DNA of 64,000 nt from Flavonifractor sp. An10. Lineage in GTDB: Bacteria > Bacillota > Clostridia > Oscillospirales > Oscillospiraceae. The DNA lies in the NCBI RefSeq assembly GCF_002161215.1, contig NZ_NFMB01000003.1, positions 186,001 through 250,000 of the forward strand. The letters are read 5' to 3'. The first letter of the stretch is position 1, and each line of letters starts with the position of its first letter. The notes below the pieces were generated by a model. That model was not told the origin of the DNA. It saw only the letters and a list, made by a program, of their open reading frames with translations, and made no database searches. The position numbers and the translations under genes were made by a program. Below are positions 33,987 to 43,895 of this stretch, in pieces.

Positions 33987-35405
33987 ATGAACATGGATTA
34001 CGAGAAGATCAAAGCCGCCGCCGCCGGTTATCAGGCCGACATGACCCGCTTCCTGCGGGCTATGATCTCCCACCCCAGCGAGAGCTGCGAGGAGAAAGAG
34101 GTGGTCGCCTGCATCAAGGCCGAGATGGAGAAGCTGGGCTACGATGAGGTGGAAGTGGACGGCCTGGGCAACGTGATCGGCTGGATGGGCCAGGGCGACA
34201 AGATCATCGCCTTCGACTCCCACATCGACACCGTGGGCGTGGGCAACCGGGACAACTGGATTGCCGACCCCTACGAGGGCTACGAGGACGACGCGGTGAT
34301 CTACGGCCGGGGCGGCTCCGACCAGGAGGGCGGCATGGCCGCCGCCACCTACGGCGCCAAGATCATGAAGGAGCTGGGGCTGATCCCCGACGGCTATAAG
34401 ATCATGGTGGTGGGCTCCGTCCAGGAGGAGGACTGCGACGGCATGTGCTGGCAGTACATCGTCAACAAGTTCTTCCCCGCCAAGGGCATCAAGAAGGAGC
34501 AGGTGGAGTTTGTGGTGTCCACCGAGCCCACCGACGGCGGCATCTACCGGGGCCACCGGGGCCGCATGGAGATCCGGGTGGACGTCCACGGCGTGTCCTG
34601 CCACGGCTCCGCCCCCGAGCGGGGCGACAACGCCATCTACAAGATGGCCGACATCCTCCAGGACGTGCGGGCCCTGAACGAGAACCCCGCCGACGACAGT
34701 GTGGAGGTCAAGGGCCTGGTGAAGATGCTGGATCCCAAGTACAACCCCGACCACTACGAGGACGCCCGCTTCCTGGGCCGCGGCACCTGCACCACCTCCC
34801 AGATCTTCTACACCTCCCCCAGCCGCTGCGCCGTGGCCGACTCCTGCTCCATCTCCATCGACCGCCGCATGACCGCCGGCGAGACCTGGGACTCCTGCCT
34901 CCAGGAGATCCGCGACCTGCCCAGCGTGAAGAAGTACGGCGACGATGTGAAGGTTTCCATGTACATGTATGACCGGCCCTCCTGGACGGGCGAGGTGTAC
35001 GAGACCGAGTGCTACTTCCCCACCTGGATCAACAAGGAGAGCGCCGCCCACGTCCAGGCCCTGGTGGACGCCCACCACGCCCTGTGGGGCGACGAGCGCA
35101 TCGGCTACGCCGACGCCGACCAGGCCCGGGACGCCATGCACCTGCGCACCGGTCGCCCCCTCACCGACAAGTGGACTTTCTCCACCAACGGCGTGGCCAT
35201 CCAGGGCCGGTACGGCATCCCCTGCGTGGGCTTCGGCCCCGGCGCCGAGAGTCAGGCCCACGCCCCCAACGAGATCACCTGGAAGGGGGATCTGGTGACC
35301 TGCGCCGCCCTGTACGCCGCCGTGCCCGGCCTGTACAAGGAGGAGAACAAGACCGCCGACGTGTCCCAGTTCCGGGCGGGCAAGACGGACAACGACATCC
35401 AGTAA
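33987..35405 (+). CDS. ygeY: YgeY family M20 peptidase/deacylase
   Basis: A 472-aa M20 metallohydrolase. Zinc-site motifs are [25 protein letters not shown] and [11 protein letters not shown], then a lid domain with [16 protein letters not shown]. It belongs to the YgeY selenium-metabolism hydrolase family and is expected to cleave an amide in a purine-derived intermediate. Four in-frame ATGs lie close together; ATG 33987 has GGAGGG at 7 bp and is preferred over 33969. An AT-rich inverted repeat follows the stop immediately. Confidence 0.9.
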   Translation: MNMDYEKIKAAAAGYQADMTRFLRAMISHPSESCEEKEVVACIKAEMEKLGYDEVEVDGLGNVIGWMGQGDKIIAFDSHIDTVGVGNRDNWIADPYEGYEDDAVIYGRGGSDQEGGMAAATYGAKIMKELGLIPDGYKIMVVGSVQEEDCDGMCWQYIVNKFFPAKGIKKEQVEFVVSTEPTDGGIYRGHRGRMEIRVDVHGVSCHGSAPERGDNAIYKMADILQDVRALNENPADDSVEVKGLVKMLDPKYNPDHYEDARFLGRGTCTTSQIFYTSPSRCAVADSCSISIDRRMTAGETWDSCLQEIRDLPSVKKYGDDVKVSMYMYDRPSWTGEVYETECYFPTWINKESAAHVQALVDAHHALWGDERIGYADADQARDAMHLRTGRPLTDKWTFSTNGVAIQGRYGIPCVGFGPGAESQAHAPNEITWKGDLVTCAALYAAVPGLYKEENKTADVSQFRAGKTDNDIQ

Positions 35406-35518
35406 TTGAAAATTGACAATGGATAATTGATAATTCTCCGCGCGTAACCGCGGCACAGGAGACGGAACCGGCTGCATAACCGCCCATTTTCAATTCTCAA
35501 TTATCAATTATCCATTCA
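35405..35518. repeat. AT-rich inverted-repeat element (copy 1, ygeY-ygeW)
   Basis: Arms of about 32 nt built from AATTGACAAT and AATTATCAATTATCC words flank a GC-rich core of about 45 nt. The whole unit can fold into one hairpin. Related copies are between grpE-dnaK, dnaK-dnaJ, proB-proA and gpmI-eno. Confidence 0.8.
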
Positions 35519-35543
35519 AAAAACAGAAAAGGAGATTGCCGCA

Positions 35544-36740
35544 ATGGAAAATCTGCAGAAATATATCGACAAGCTGAACAGCCTGAACTTCAAGGACATG
35601 TACGAGGGTGACTTCTTCCTCACCTGGGAGAAGACCGACGACGAGCTCTCCGCCGTGTTCGCCGTGGCCGACGCCCTGCGCAATCTGCGGGAGCGCAACA
35701 TCTCCACCAAGATCTTCGACTCCGGCCTGGGCATCTCCCTGTTCCGGGACAACTCCACCCGCACCCGGTTCTCCTTCGCCTCCGCCTGCAACCTGCTGGG
35801 CCTGGAGGTGCAGGATCTGGACGAGGGCAAGAGCCAGATCGCCCACGGCGAGACTGTCCGGGAGACCGCCAACATGATCTCCTTCATGGCCGACGTCATC
35901 GGCATCCGGGACGACATGTACATCGGCAAGGGCAACGCCTATATGCACGAGGTGGTGGACGCCGTCACCGCCGGCCACAAGGACGGCGTGCTGGAGCAGA
36001 AGCCCACCCTGGTCAACCTCCAGTGCGACATCGACCACCCCACTCAGTGCATGGCCGACATGCTCCACATCATCCACCACTTCGGCGGCGTGGAGAACCT
36101 GAAGGGCAAGAAGGTGGCCATGACCTGGGCCTACTCTCCCAGCTACGGCAAGCCCCTCTCCGTGCCCCAGGGCGTCATCGGCCTGATGAGCCGCTTCGGC
36201 ATGGACGTGGTGCTGGCCCACCCCGAGGGCTACGAGGTCATGCCCGAGGTGGAGGCCGTGGCCGCCGCCAACGCCGCCAAGACCGGCGGCACCTTCACCA
36301 AGACCCACTCCATGGCCGAGGCCTTTAAGGACGCCGACATCGTGTACCCCAAGAGCTGGGCCCCCTTCGCCGCCATGGAGAAGCGCACCGACCTGTACGC
36401 CAAGGGCGACAGCGAGGGCATCAAGGCCCTGGAGAAGGAGCTGCTGGCCCAGAACGCCCAGCACAAGGACTGGTGCTGCACCGAGGAGCTGATGAAGACC
36501 ACCCGCGACGGCAAGGCCCTGTACCTGCACTGCCTGCCCGCCGACATCAACGGCGTCTCCTGCGTGGACGGCGAGGTGGAGGCCAGCGTGTTCGACCGCT
36601 ACCGCGATCCCCTGTACAAGGAGGCCTCCTTCAAGCCCTACATCATCGCCGCCATGATCTTCCTGGCCAAGGTGAAGGATCCCCAGGCCACTCTGAAGGC
36701 CCTGGAGGAGCGCGGCGCCCCCCGCTGGTTCCAGAAATAA
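35544..36740 (+). CDS. ygeW: YgeW-type carbamoyltransferase
   Basis: A 398-aa member of the aspartate/ornithine carbamoyltransferase family. The carbamoyl-phosphate motif is DNSTRTRFSF (residues 69-78), and LHCLPADINGV is in the second domain. The YgeW branch differs from OTCase and ATCase in its substrate loop. In this gene set it most likely works in the phosphorolytic direction, making carbamoyl phosphate from a ureido intermediate for the carbamate kinase that follows. Confidence 0.92.
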   Translation: MENLQKYIDKLNSLNFKDMYEGDFFLTWEKTDDELSAVFAVADALRNLRERNISTKIFDSGLGISLFRDNSTRTRFSFASACNLLGLEVQDLDEGKSQIAHGETVRETANMISFMADVIGIRDDMYIGKGNAYMHEVVDAVTAGHKDGVLEQKPTLVNLQCDIDHPTQCMADMLHIIHHFGGVENLKGKKVAMTWAYSPSYGKPLSVPQGVIGLMSRFGMDVVLAHPEGYEVMPEVEAVAAANAAKTGGTFTKTHSMAEAFKDADIVYPKSWAPFAAMEKRTDLYAKGDSEGIKALEKELLAQNAQHKDWCCTEELMKTTRDGKALYLHCLPADINGVSCVDGEVEASVFDRYRDPLYKEASFKPYIIAAMIFLAKVKDPQATLKALEERGAPRWFQK

Positions 36741-36793
36741 TCCGAAGCAAGGCTTCTTTCCCGTAACCCTCCCTTCTTCCCGGCCCGCCCGCA

Positions 36794-36905
36794 AATACGG
36801 ATTCTGGTATTCTGCGGGCGGGCCCGCTGTTTTCTGAGGGGTTACGTCTCCAATCGCCCTGTAGGGGCGACCTGCGGTCGCCCGCGGGCGGTCACAGACC
36901 GCCCC
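36794..36905. repeat. hairpins between ygeW and arcC
   Basis: CCCGCCCGC/GCGGGCGGG (36785-36824) resembles a terminator without a full T run. A second palindrome family, GGGGCGACC-TGC-GGTCGCCC with GGGCGGTC/GACCGCCC, lies at 36863-36905, a sequence type I recall as dispersed in clostridial genomes. Confidence 0.5.
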
Positions 36906-36977
36906 TGCCATCGTGTGCGGCTTTGGGGAAAACACATCCATCTTCCGCCCGTCCAAAACAGGAGGTAATATCCAAAA

Positions 36978-37919
36978 ATGGGTAAACGAATTGTCATCGC
37001 CCTCGGCGGCAACGCCCTGGGCAGCAACCTGCCGGAGCAGATGATCGCCGTGAAGCAGACGGCCAGGGCCATTGTGGATCTGATCCAGGAGGGCCACCAG
37101 GTGATCATCGCCCACGGCAACGGCCCCCAGGTGGGCATGATCCAGAAGGCCATGGCGGAGCTGACCCGCTCGGAGCCCGACAAGTACATCCCCTGTCCCC
37201 TGTCCGTGTGCGTGGCCATGAGCCAGGGCTACATCGGCTACGACCTGCAGAACGCCCTGCGGGAGGAGCTGCTGGATCGGGGCATCTCCAAGGGGGTGGC
37301 CACGGTGCTCACCCAGGTGGAGGTGGATCCCGCCGACCCGGCCTTCGCCCACCCCACCAAGCCCATCGGCGCCTTCATGACCCGCGAGGAGGCGGACAGG
37401 ATGGTGGCCGAGCGGGGCTACGACGTGATTGAGGACGCCGGCCGGGGCTGGCGCCGGGTGGTGGCCTCCCCCCAGCCGGTGTCCATCATCGAGATCGAGT
37501 CCATCCGGGATATGGTGAACGCCGGCCTGGTGGTGGTGGCCTGCGGCGGCGGCGGCATCCCGGTGTATAAGACCGAGGGCCACCACCTGAAGGGCGCGGC
37601 GGCGGTGATCGACAAGGACTTCGCCTCCTGCGTCCTGGCCCAGCAGGTGGAGGCCGACACTCTGATCATCCTCACCGCCGTGGAGAAGGTGGCGGTGAAC
37701 TTCGGCAAGCCCGACCAGAAGTGGCTGGACGAGCTCACTCCCGAGCTGGCCCGGCAGTACATCGCCGAGGGCCAGTTCGCCCCCGGCTCCATGCTCCCCA
37801 AGGTGGAGGCCGCGGTGAAGTTCGCCGAGAGCGCCCCCGGCCGCTCCGCCCTCATCACCCTGCTGGAGAAGGCCAAGGACGGCGTGGCCGGCCGCACCGG
37901 CACCGCCATCCACTGCTGA
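36978..37919 (+). CDS. arcC: carbamate kinase
   Basis: A 313-aa amino-acid-kinase-fold enzyme of typical length. Motifs: IVIALGGNALG at the N-terminus, AHGNGPQVG, VVVACGGGGIPVY and the C-terminal GSMLPKVEAAVKFAES. It converts carbamoyl phosphate and ADP to ATP, CO2 and ammonia. Directly after ygeW it would conserve energy from purine breakdown by substrate-level phosphorylation (the yqeA position in E. coli-type clusters). AGGAGG precedes the ATG. Confidence 0.93.
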   Translation: MGKRIVIALGGNALGSNLPEQMIAVKQTARAIVDLIQEGHQVIIAHGNGPQVGMIQKAMAELTRSEPDKYIPCPLSVCVAMSQGYIGYDLQNALREELLDRGISKGVATVLTQVEVDPADPAFAHPTKPIGAFMTREEADRMVAERGYDVIEDAGRGWRRVVASPQPVSIIEIESIRDMVNAGLVVVACGGGGIPVYKTEGHHLKGAAAVIDKDFASCVLAQQVEADTLIILTAVEKVAVNFGKPDQKWLDELTPELARQYIAEGQFAPGSMLPKVEAAVKFAESAPGRSALITLLEKAKDGVAGRTGTAIHC

Positions 37920-37927
37920 ATACGAAA

Positions 37928-38228
37928 GACAGACGGCGTACCCGGGCTTTGTCCGGGTACGCCGTCTCAGCCTGTCGAAAAAGTCTTTTCGACAGGCTGC
38001 CAAACTTTTTGAAACTTTTTTGAAGTTTCAAAAAGTTGTTTGATCCAACGCGAAAGGGAACCCTGACGGTTCATCTCCGCGCCAAGTGCCGCCGCATTGC
38101 GGCGGTTGCGCTCCGAAACGCCCTGCGGGGCAGCCTTTCACACTATCCTTCCCTCCGAATCCTTTGGCTGGAGGGTCTATCGACAGCCTCAGACGGCGTA
38201 CCCGGGCTTTGTCCGGGTACGCCGTCTG
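37928..38228. repeat. duplicated arcC terminator flanking a hairpin-rich insert
   Basis: A self-complementary terminator (ACGGCGTACCCGG, a short TTTG loop, CCGGGTACGCCGT) occurs at 37930-37966 and again, identical over about 36 nt, at 38192-38227. The roughly 225-bp insert starts CAGCCTGTCGAAAAAGT and ends CTATCGACAGCCTC, with stems TTTTTGAAAC/GTTTCAAAAA and CCGCCG/CGGCGG. It fills the gap between arcC and the GNAT gene; no coding gene is visible. Confidence 0.75.
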
Positions 38229-38696
38229 TTACAGCTCCCGCTCCATTCTGATGTCGGAAAGTTGAAACCATTTGTCGGAATACGTTGTGTATTCAAACCC
38301 AAACTTCTCGTACAGGCTCAGGGCGGCTTTCAGCTTGTGGTTGGAGGTGAGCACCACCCGCTTCTGCCCGGCGTCCCGGGCGGCCTGGAGGGCGGCCTCC
38401 ATCAGGGCGTTCCCCACGCCCCGGCCCCGGTATGCCTCCCGAACCCCCAGCTTGAGCAGCTCGCACTGCCCCTCGCCCTGGAGCTCCACCATCACCATGC
38501 CCACGATCTCCTCCCCGCAGCGGGCCAGCAGCACCCGGCCCCCGTCGGCCACAAAGCGGTGGGGCTCGGCCAGCATCTCCAGATCCACCGGCTCCAGCAG
38601 GTCGTACTCCAGCAGCCAGGGCAGGGAGATGTCCTCCAGCGCCGGCTTGTAGCGCTCCTCAAAGTCGATAATCTCCACGGGCAGTCGCTCTTCCAC
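38229..38696 (-). CDS. GNAT family N-acetyltransferase
   Basis: A 155-aa GNAT enzyme with the acetyl-CoA motif LGVREAYRGRGVGNALMEAAL and C-terminal SLYEKFGFEYT. The substrate is unknown. The start is a GTG at 38696 with AGGAGG at 7 bp. It is a single gene between the arcC terminator copy and the heat-shock operon, transcribed against arcC. Confidence 0.85.
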   Translation of the reverse strand: MEERLPVEIIDFEERYKPALEDISLPWLLEYDLLEPVDLEMLAEPHRFVADGGRVLLARCGEEIVGMVMVELQGEGQCELLKLGVREAYRGRGVGNALMEAALQAARDAGQKRVVLTSNHKLKAALSLYEKFGFEYTTYSDKWFQLSDIRMEREL

Positions 38697-38853
38697 AGGC
38701 CGCCCCTCCTTTGTCTGTATTTTGGGGGCTGCGCCCCTCTGGTTCTCTTATCATATCATTCCGCGCCTGTCCCGTCAACGGCGGTATTCCGGCAGTCCGC
38801 CCCCGGGATTGCTTGATTTTCCCTCGTTCACATTTAATTTACAACCGCACCTC

Positions 38854-38882
38854 TTGACATTTCCCCGGGACAGTGTTACATT
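38854..38882 (+). promoter_or_regulatory. promoter of the hrcA operon
   Basis: TTGACA (38854-38859), a 17-bp spacer and TACATT (38877-38882), immediately before the CIRCE element. Confidence 0.85.
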
Positions 38883-38886
38883 ATGT

Positions 38887-38913
38887 TTAGCACTCGAGGA
38901 GTATGAGTGCTAA
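38887..38913. promoter_or_regulatory. CIRCE operator (HrcA site)
   Basis: TTAGCACTC-N9-GAGTGCTAA, a perfect CIRCE inverted repeat directly after the -10 box. HrcA represses the operon from here until heat or unfolded protein draws away the GroE needed for HrcA activity. Confidence 0.97.
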
Positions 38914-38934
38914 AACTATGAAAGGGTGGCCGGA

Positions 38935-39987
38935 ATGGATTTGACTGAACGGAAAAAACGGATTCTCCGCGCCATCATCGAGAGCTATATCCAGTCGGCG
39001 GAGCCGGTGGGCTCCAAGGCTATCGCCTCCTCCATCGGCATGGAGGTGTCCTCCGCCACCATCCGCAACGAGATGGCGGATCTGGAGGCCATGGGCCTGC
39101 TGGAGAAGCCCCACACCTCCGCCGGGCGCATCCCCTCTCCCAAGGGTTACCGGCTCTACGTCAACGAGCTGATGGAGGAGCACAAGCTCTCCCTGCAGGA
39201 GACCGAGCGCATGAACCAGGCCCTGCGCCTGAAGATGCAGGAGCTTGACCGGGTGCTGGATCAGGCGGGCCGGGTGGTGTCCCGGCTGACCAACTACCCC
39301 GCCTTCGCCCTCTCCTCCGGCATGGACAAGGTGACCATCCGGCGCTTTGACCTGCTGATGGTGGAGCACAACGCCTTCATCATTGTGGTGATGACCGACA
39401 CCAACGTGGTGCGCAACCGGCTCATCCGCCTGCCCTCCGACCTGACGGAGGCCCAGCTGCAGATGCTCAACACCCTGCTGAACACCACCTTCACCGGCCT
39501 GACGCTGGCGGAGATCACGCCGGAGCTGATGCGGGTGGCCCAGCACGCCGCCGGCGAGGCCTACGGGCTCATCTCCCTGGTGGTGTCCTTCGCCATGGTG
39601 GTGCTGGAGGGCCTGGAGCAGCGCCGGGTGCACACCTCCGGCCTGGCCCATCTGCTGGAGCTGCCCGAGTACCAGAGCCTGGATCGGGCCCAGCCCCTGA
39701 TGAGCTATCTGTCGGAGGACAGCGATCCCACCCGCTTCCCCGTCCCCAAGGACGACCCCATGAAGATCCTCATCGGCCCGGAGAACGTGGCCGACGCCTT
39801 AAAGGACACCAGCGTTGTGGTGGCCAGCTATGACATCGGCGAGGGGATGCGGGGCGTCATCGGCGTGGTGGGCCCCACCCGCATGGACTATGCCAAGATA
39901 ACCGCACGCCTGTCCTACCTGGCGGAGGGTCTCTCCCGGCTGTTCGGCCAGGGGGAGCTGCCCCAGGGCAGGGACGACGAGAAATAG
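38935..39987 (+). CDS. hrcA: heat-shock repressor HrcA
   Basis: A 350-aa HrcA. An N-terminal winged helix (LTERKKRILRAIIESYIQSA, then VGSKAI and SSATIRNEMADLEAMGLLEK) is followed by the GAF-like domain with GVIGVVGPTRMDYAKI near the end. It binds the CIRCE site in front of its own gene. ATG 38935 has AAAGGGTGG upstream; a GTG at 38926 overlaps that site. First gene of hrcA-grpE-dnaK-dnaJ. Confidence 0.96.
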   Translation: MDLTERKKRILRAIIESYIQSAEPVGSKAIASSIGMEVSSATIRNEMADLEAMGLLEKPHTSAGRIPSPKGYRLYVNELMEEHKLSLQETERMNQALRLKMQELDRVLDQAGRVVSRLTNYPAFALSSGMDKVTIRRFDLLMVEHNAFIIVVMTDTNVVRNRLIRLPSDLTEAQLQMLNTLLNTTFTGLTLAEITPELMRVAQHAAGEAYGLISLVVSFAMVVLEGLEQRRVHTSGLAHLLELPEYQSLDRAQPLMSYLSEDSDPTRFPVPKDDPMKILIGPENVADALKDTSVVVASYDIGEGMRGVIGVVGPTRMDYAKITARLSYLAEGLSRLFGQGELPQGRDDEK

Positions 39988-40003
39988 GAGATGATGACAT
40001 CCC

Positions 40004-40564
40004 ATGAGCGAGCAGAACGAGAAGAACGTGGAAAAGAAAGAGGCCGCCGCTCCGGAGGCCGCTGACCAGGCCCAGGAGGCCGTCCAGCCCCAGGAGGAGC
40101 AGGCCGAGTCCCCCAATCCCCTGCTGGAGGAGCTGGAGACCCTGAAAAAGAACCTGAGCGACCAGGAGGACAAGTACCTCCGTCTGGCCGCCGAGTATGA
40201 CAACTACCGCCGCCGCAGCCAGAAGGAGAAGGAGTCCGCCTGGGCGGATTCCAAGGCGGAGACCGCCGCCGCCTTCCTGCCGGTGTACGACAACCTGGAG
40301 CGGGCCCTGAAGCAGGAGACCGCCGACGAGGCCTTCAAGAAGGGCGTGGAGATGACCATGACCCAGCTCAAGGAGATCCTGGCCAAGCTTGGCATCGAGG
40401 AGATCCCCGCCCTGGGCGAGACCTTCGATCCCAACCTCCACAACGCGGTGATGCACGTGGAGGACGAGAGCGCCGGGGAGAACACCATCGTGGACGTGTT
40501 CCAGGCCGGCTTCAAGTCCGGGGACAAGGTGATCCGCTTCGCCATGGTCAAAGTGGCCAATTAG
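40004..40564 (+). CDS. grpE: nucleotide exchange factor GrpE
   Basis: A 186-aa protein with an acidic, Glu/Ala/Gln-rich N-terminus (residues 1-45), a long coiled coil, and the conserved YDNYRRRSQKEKE, LPVYDNLERAL and C-terminal beta-domain FDPNLHNAVMHVEDE. It releases ADP from DnaK. Its stop codon TAG lies at the edge of an AT-rich inverted repeat. Confidence 0.96.
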   Translation: MSEQNEKNVEKKEAAAPEAADQAQEAVQPQEEQAESPNPLLEELETLKKNLSDQEDKYLRLAAEYDNYRRRSQKEKESAWADSKAETAAAFLPVYDNLERALKQETADEAFKKGVEMTMTQLKEILAKLGIEEIPALGETFDPNLHNAVMHVEDESAGENTIVDVFQAGFKSGDKVIRFAMVKVAN

Positions 40565-40632
40565 AATTGAAACTTGACAATTGAGAATTTCCGGTTTGGA
40601 GTTCTAATTTTCAATTATCCATTATCAATTTT
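40563..40632. repeat. AT-rich inverted-repeat element (copy 2, grpE-dnaK)
   Basis: AATTGAAACTTGACAATTGA and the mirrored TTCAATTATCCATTATCAAT flank a short core of about 20 nt. It fills most of the grpE-dnaK gap without a terminator. Confidence 0.75.
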
Positions 40633-40670
40633 GTTAAAAAGAATTTTCTATATATGGGAGGAACTGAATT

Positions 40671-42522
<1,852 letters not shown>

Positions 42523-42524
<2 letters not shown>

Positions 42525-42643
42525 TTGATAATTTTTGAATTGACAATTGACAATTCGGGGGCGGGGGCACCTGGGTGCTCCCGTCCTCACGTCCCGCCTT
42601 GGGCGGCGGCAATTGTCAATTGTCAATTTTCCATTGTCAATTA
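42523..42643. repeat. AT-rich inverted-repeat element (copy 3, dnaK-dnaJ)
   Basis: Left arm AATTGATAATTTTTGAATTG plus AATTGACAAT; right arm AATTGTCAATTGTCAATTTT and CCATTGTCAATT; GC-rich core of about 55 nt. It begins within the last bases of dnaK. Confidence 0.8.
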
Positions 42644-42664
42644 CGAGTGAGGTGAGAGAAACCA

Positions 42665-43834
42665 ATGCCTGAACAGAAGCGCGATTATTATGAGGTCTTG
42701 GGCGTGTCCAAGGGGGCCAGCGACGAGGAGATCAAGAAGGCCTACCGGAAGAAAGCCAAGCAGTACCACCCCGACCTGAACCCCGGCGACAAGGACGCCG
42801 AGGCCAAGTTCAAGGAGGTCAACGAGGCCTATGAGGTGCTCTCCGACAAGGAGAAGCGCTCCCGCTACGACCAGTTCGGCCACGCCGGGGTGGACCCCAA
42901 CTTCGGCGCCGGCGGCCCCGGCGGCGGGTTCGGCGGCTTCGGTGGCTTCGATATGGGCGACATCGACCTGGGCGACATCTTCGGCTCCTTCTTCGGGGGC
43001 GGCTTCGGCGGCGGCGGTTCCAGCCGCCAGCGCACCGGCCCCATGAAGGGGGACACCCTGCGGGCCTCGGTCACCATCTCCTTTGAGGAGGCCGCCTTCG
43101 GCTGCGAAAAGGAGCTGAACCTGACCCGCACCGAGCCCTGCGACGAGTGCCACGGCACCGGCTGCGCCCCCGGCACCACGGCAGAGATCTGCCCCGACTG
43201 CCACGGCAGCGGCCAGATCCGCATCCAGCGGGGCGGCGGGGCCTTTACCTTCGCCACCACCACCACCTGCCCCAAGTGCGGCGGCAGGGGCAAGATCATC
43301 CACCAGCCCTGCAAGAGCTGCGGCGGCACCGGCAATGTGCGCAAGCAGCGCCGCATCACCGTCACCATCCCCGCCGGCATCGACAACGGCCAGGCCGTTT
43401 CCCTGCGGGGCCAGGGCGGCGCGGGCAAAAACGGCGGCCCGGCGGGGGATCTGCTCATCAGCGTCACCGTGCGGCCTCACCCCTTCTTCAAGCGGGACGG
43501 CACGTCGGTGTATCTGGAGCATCCGGTCACCTTCCTCCAGGCCACCCTGGGGGCGGAGCTGGAGATCCCCACCATCGACGGCAAGGTCAAGTGGACTCTG
43601 CCCGCCGGCACCCAGCCCGACACCACCTTCCGCCTGCGGGGGAAGGGCATCCCCAGCGTCAACGGCCGCGGACGCGGTGATCAGTATGTCACCGTGAAGG
43701 TTCAGGTTCCCACCAACCTGAACCACGAGCAGAAGGAGGCGCTGCGTGCCTATGGCGAAGCCATGGGCGAGATTCCACCCAGTCCGGTGGACAGCGTAAA
43801 ATCTTTCTTTGACAAAAAGAAGAAGAAGAAATAA
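42665..43834 (+). CDS. dnaJ: co-chaperone DnaJ
   Basis: A 389-aa type I DnaJ. It has a J-domain ([23 protein letters not shown] present as YHPDLNP), a Gly/Phe-rich linker (about residues 75-120), four CxxCxGxG zinc repeats ([32 protein letters not shown]) and a substrate-binding C-terminus ending in a poly-lysine tail. Last gene of the heat-shock operon. Confidence 0.97.
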   Translation: MPEQKRDYYEVLGVSKGASDEEIKKAYRKKAKQYHPDLNPGDKDAEAKFKEVNEAYEVLSDKEKRSRYDQFGHAGVDPNFGAGGPGGGFGGFGGFDMGDIDLGDIFGSFFGGGFGGGGSSRQRTGPMKGDTLRASVTISFEEAAFGCEKELNLTRTEPCDECHGTGCAPGTTAEICPDCHGSGQIRIQRGGGAFTFATTTTCPKCGGRGKIIHQPCKSCGGTGNVRKQRRITVTIPAGIDNGQAVSLRGQGGAGKNGGPAGDLLISVTVRPHPFFKRDGTSVYLEHPVTFLQATLGAELEIPTIDGKVKWTLPAGTQPDTTFRLRGKGIPSVNGRGRGDQYVTVKVQVPTNLNHEQKEALRAYGEAMGEIPPSPVDSVKSFFDKKKKKK

Positions 43835-43874
43835 AATAGAAGGACGAGCGTATGCCCGTCCTTCTATTTTTTTG
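43834..43874 (+). terminator. terminator of the heat-shock operon
   Basis: The stem AATAGAAGGACG/CGTCCTTCTATT is followed by a T run, right after the dnaJ stop. Confidence 0.9.
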
Positions 43875-43895
43875 ATTTCCGAGAGGTGACCGCCT

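Noticed and set aside
34969-35298. Additional plus-strand frames inside ygeY, ygeW, pgk, eno and other genes
   Set aside because: They are shifted-frame shadows with Pro/Arg/Thr-rich translations typical of GC-rich genes.
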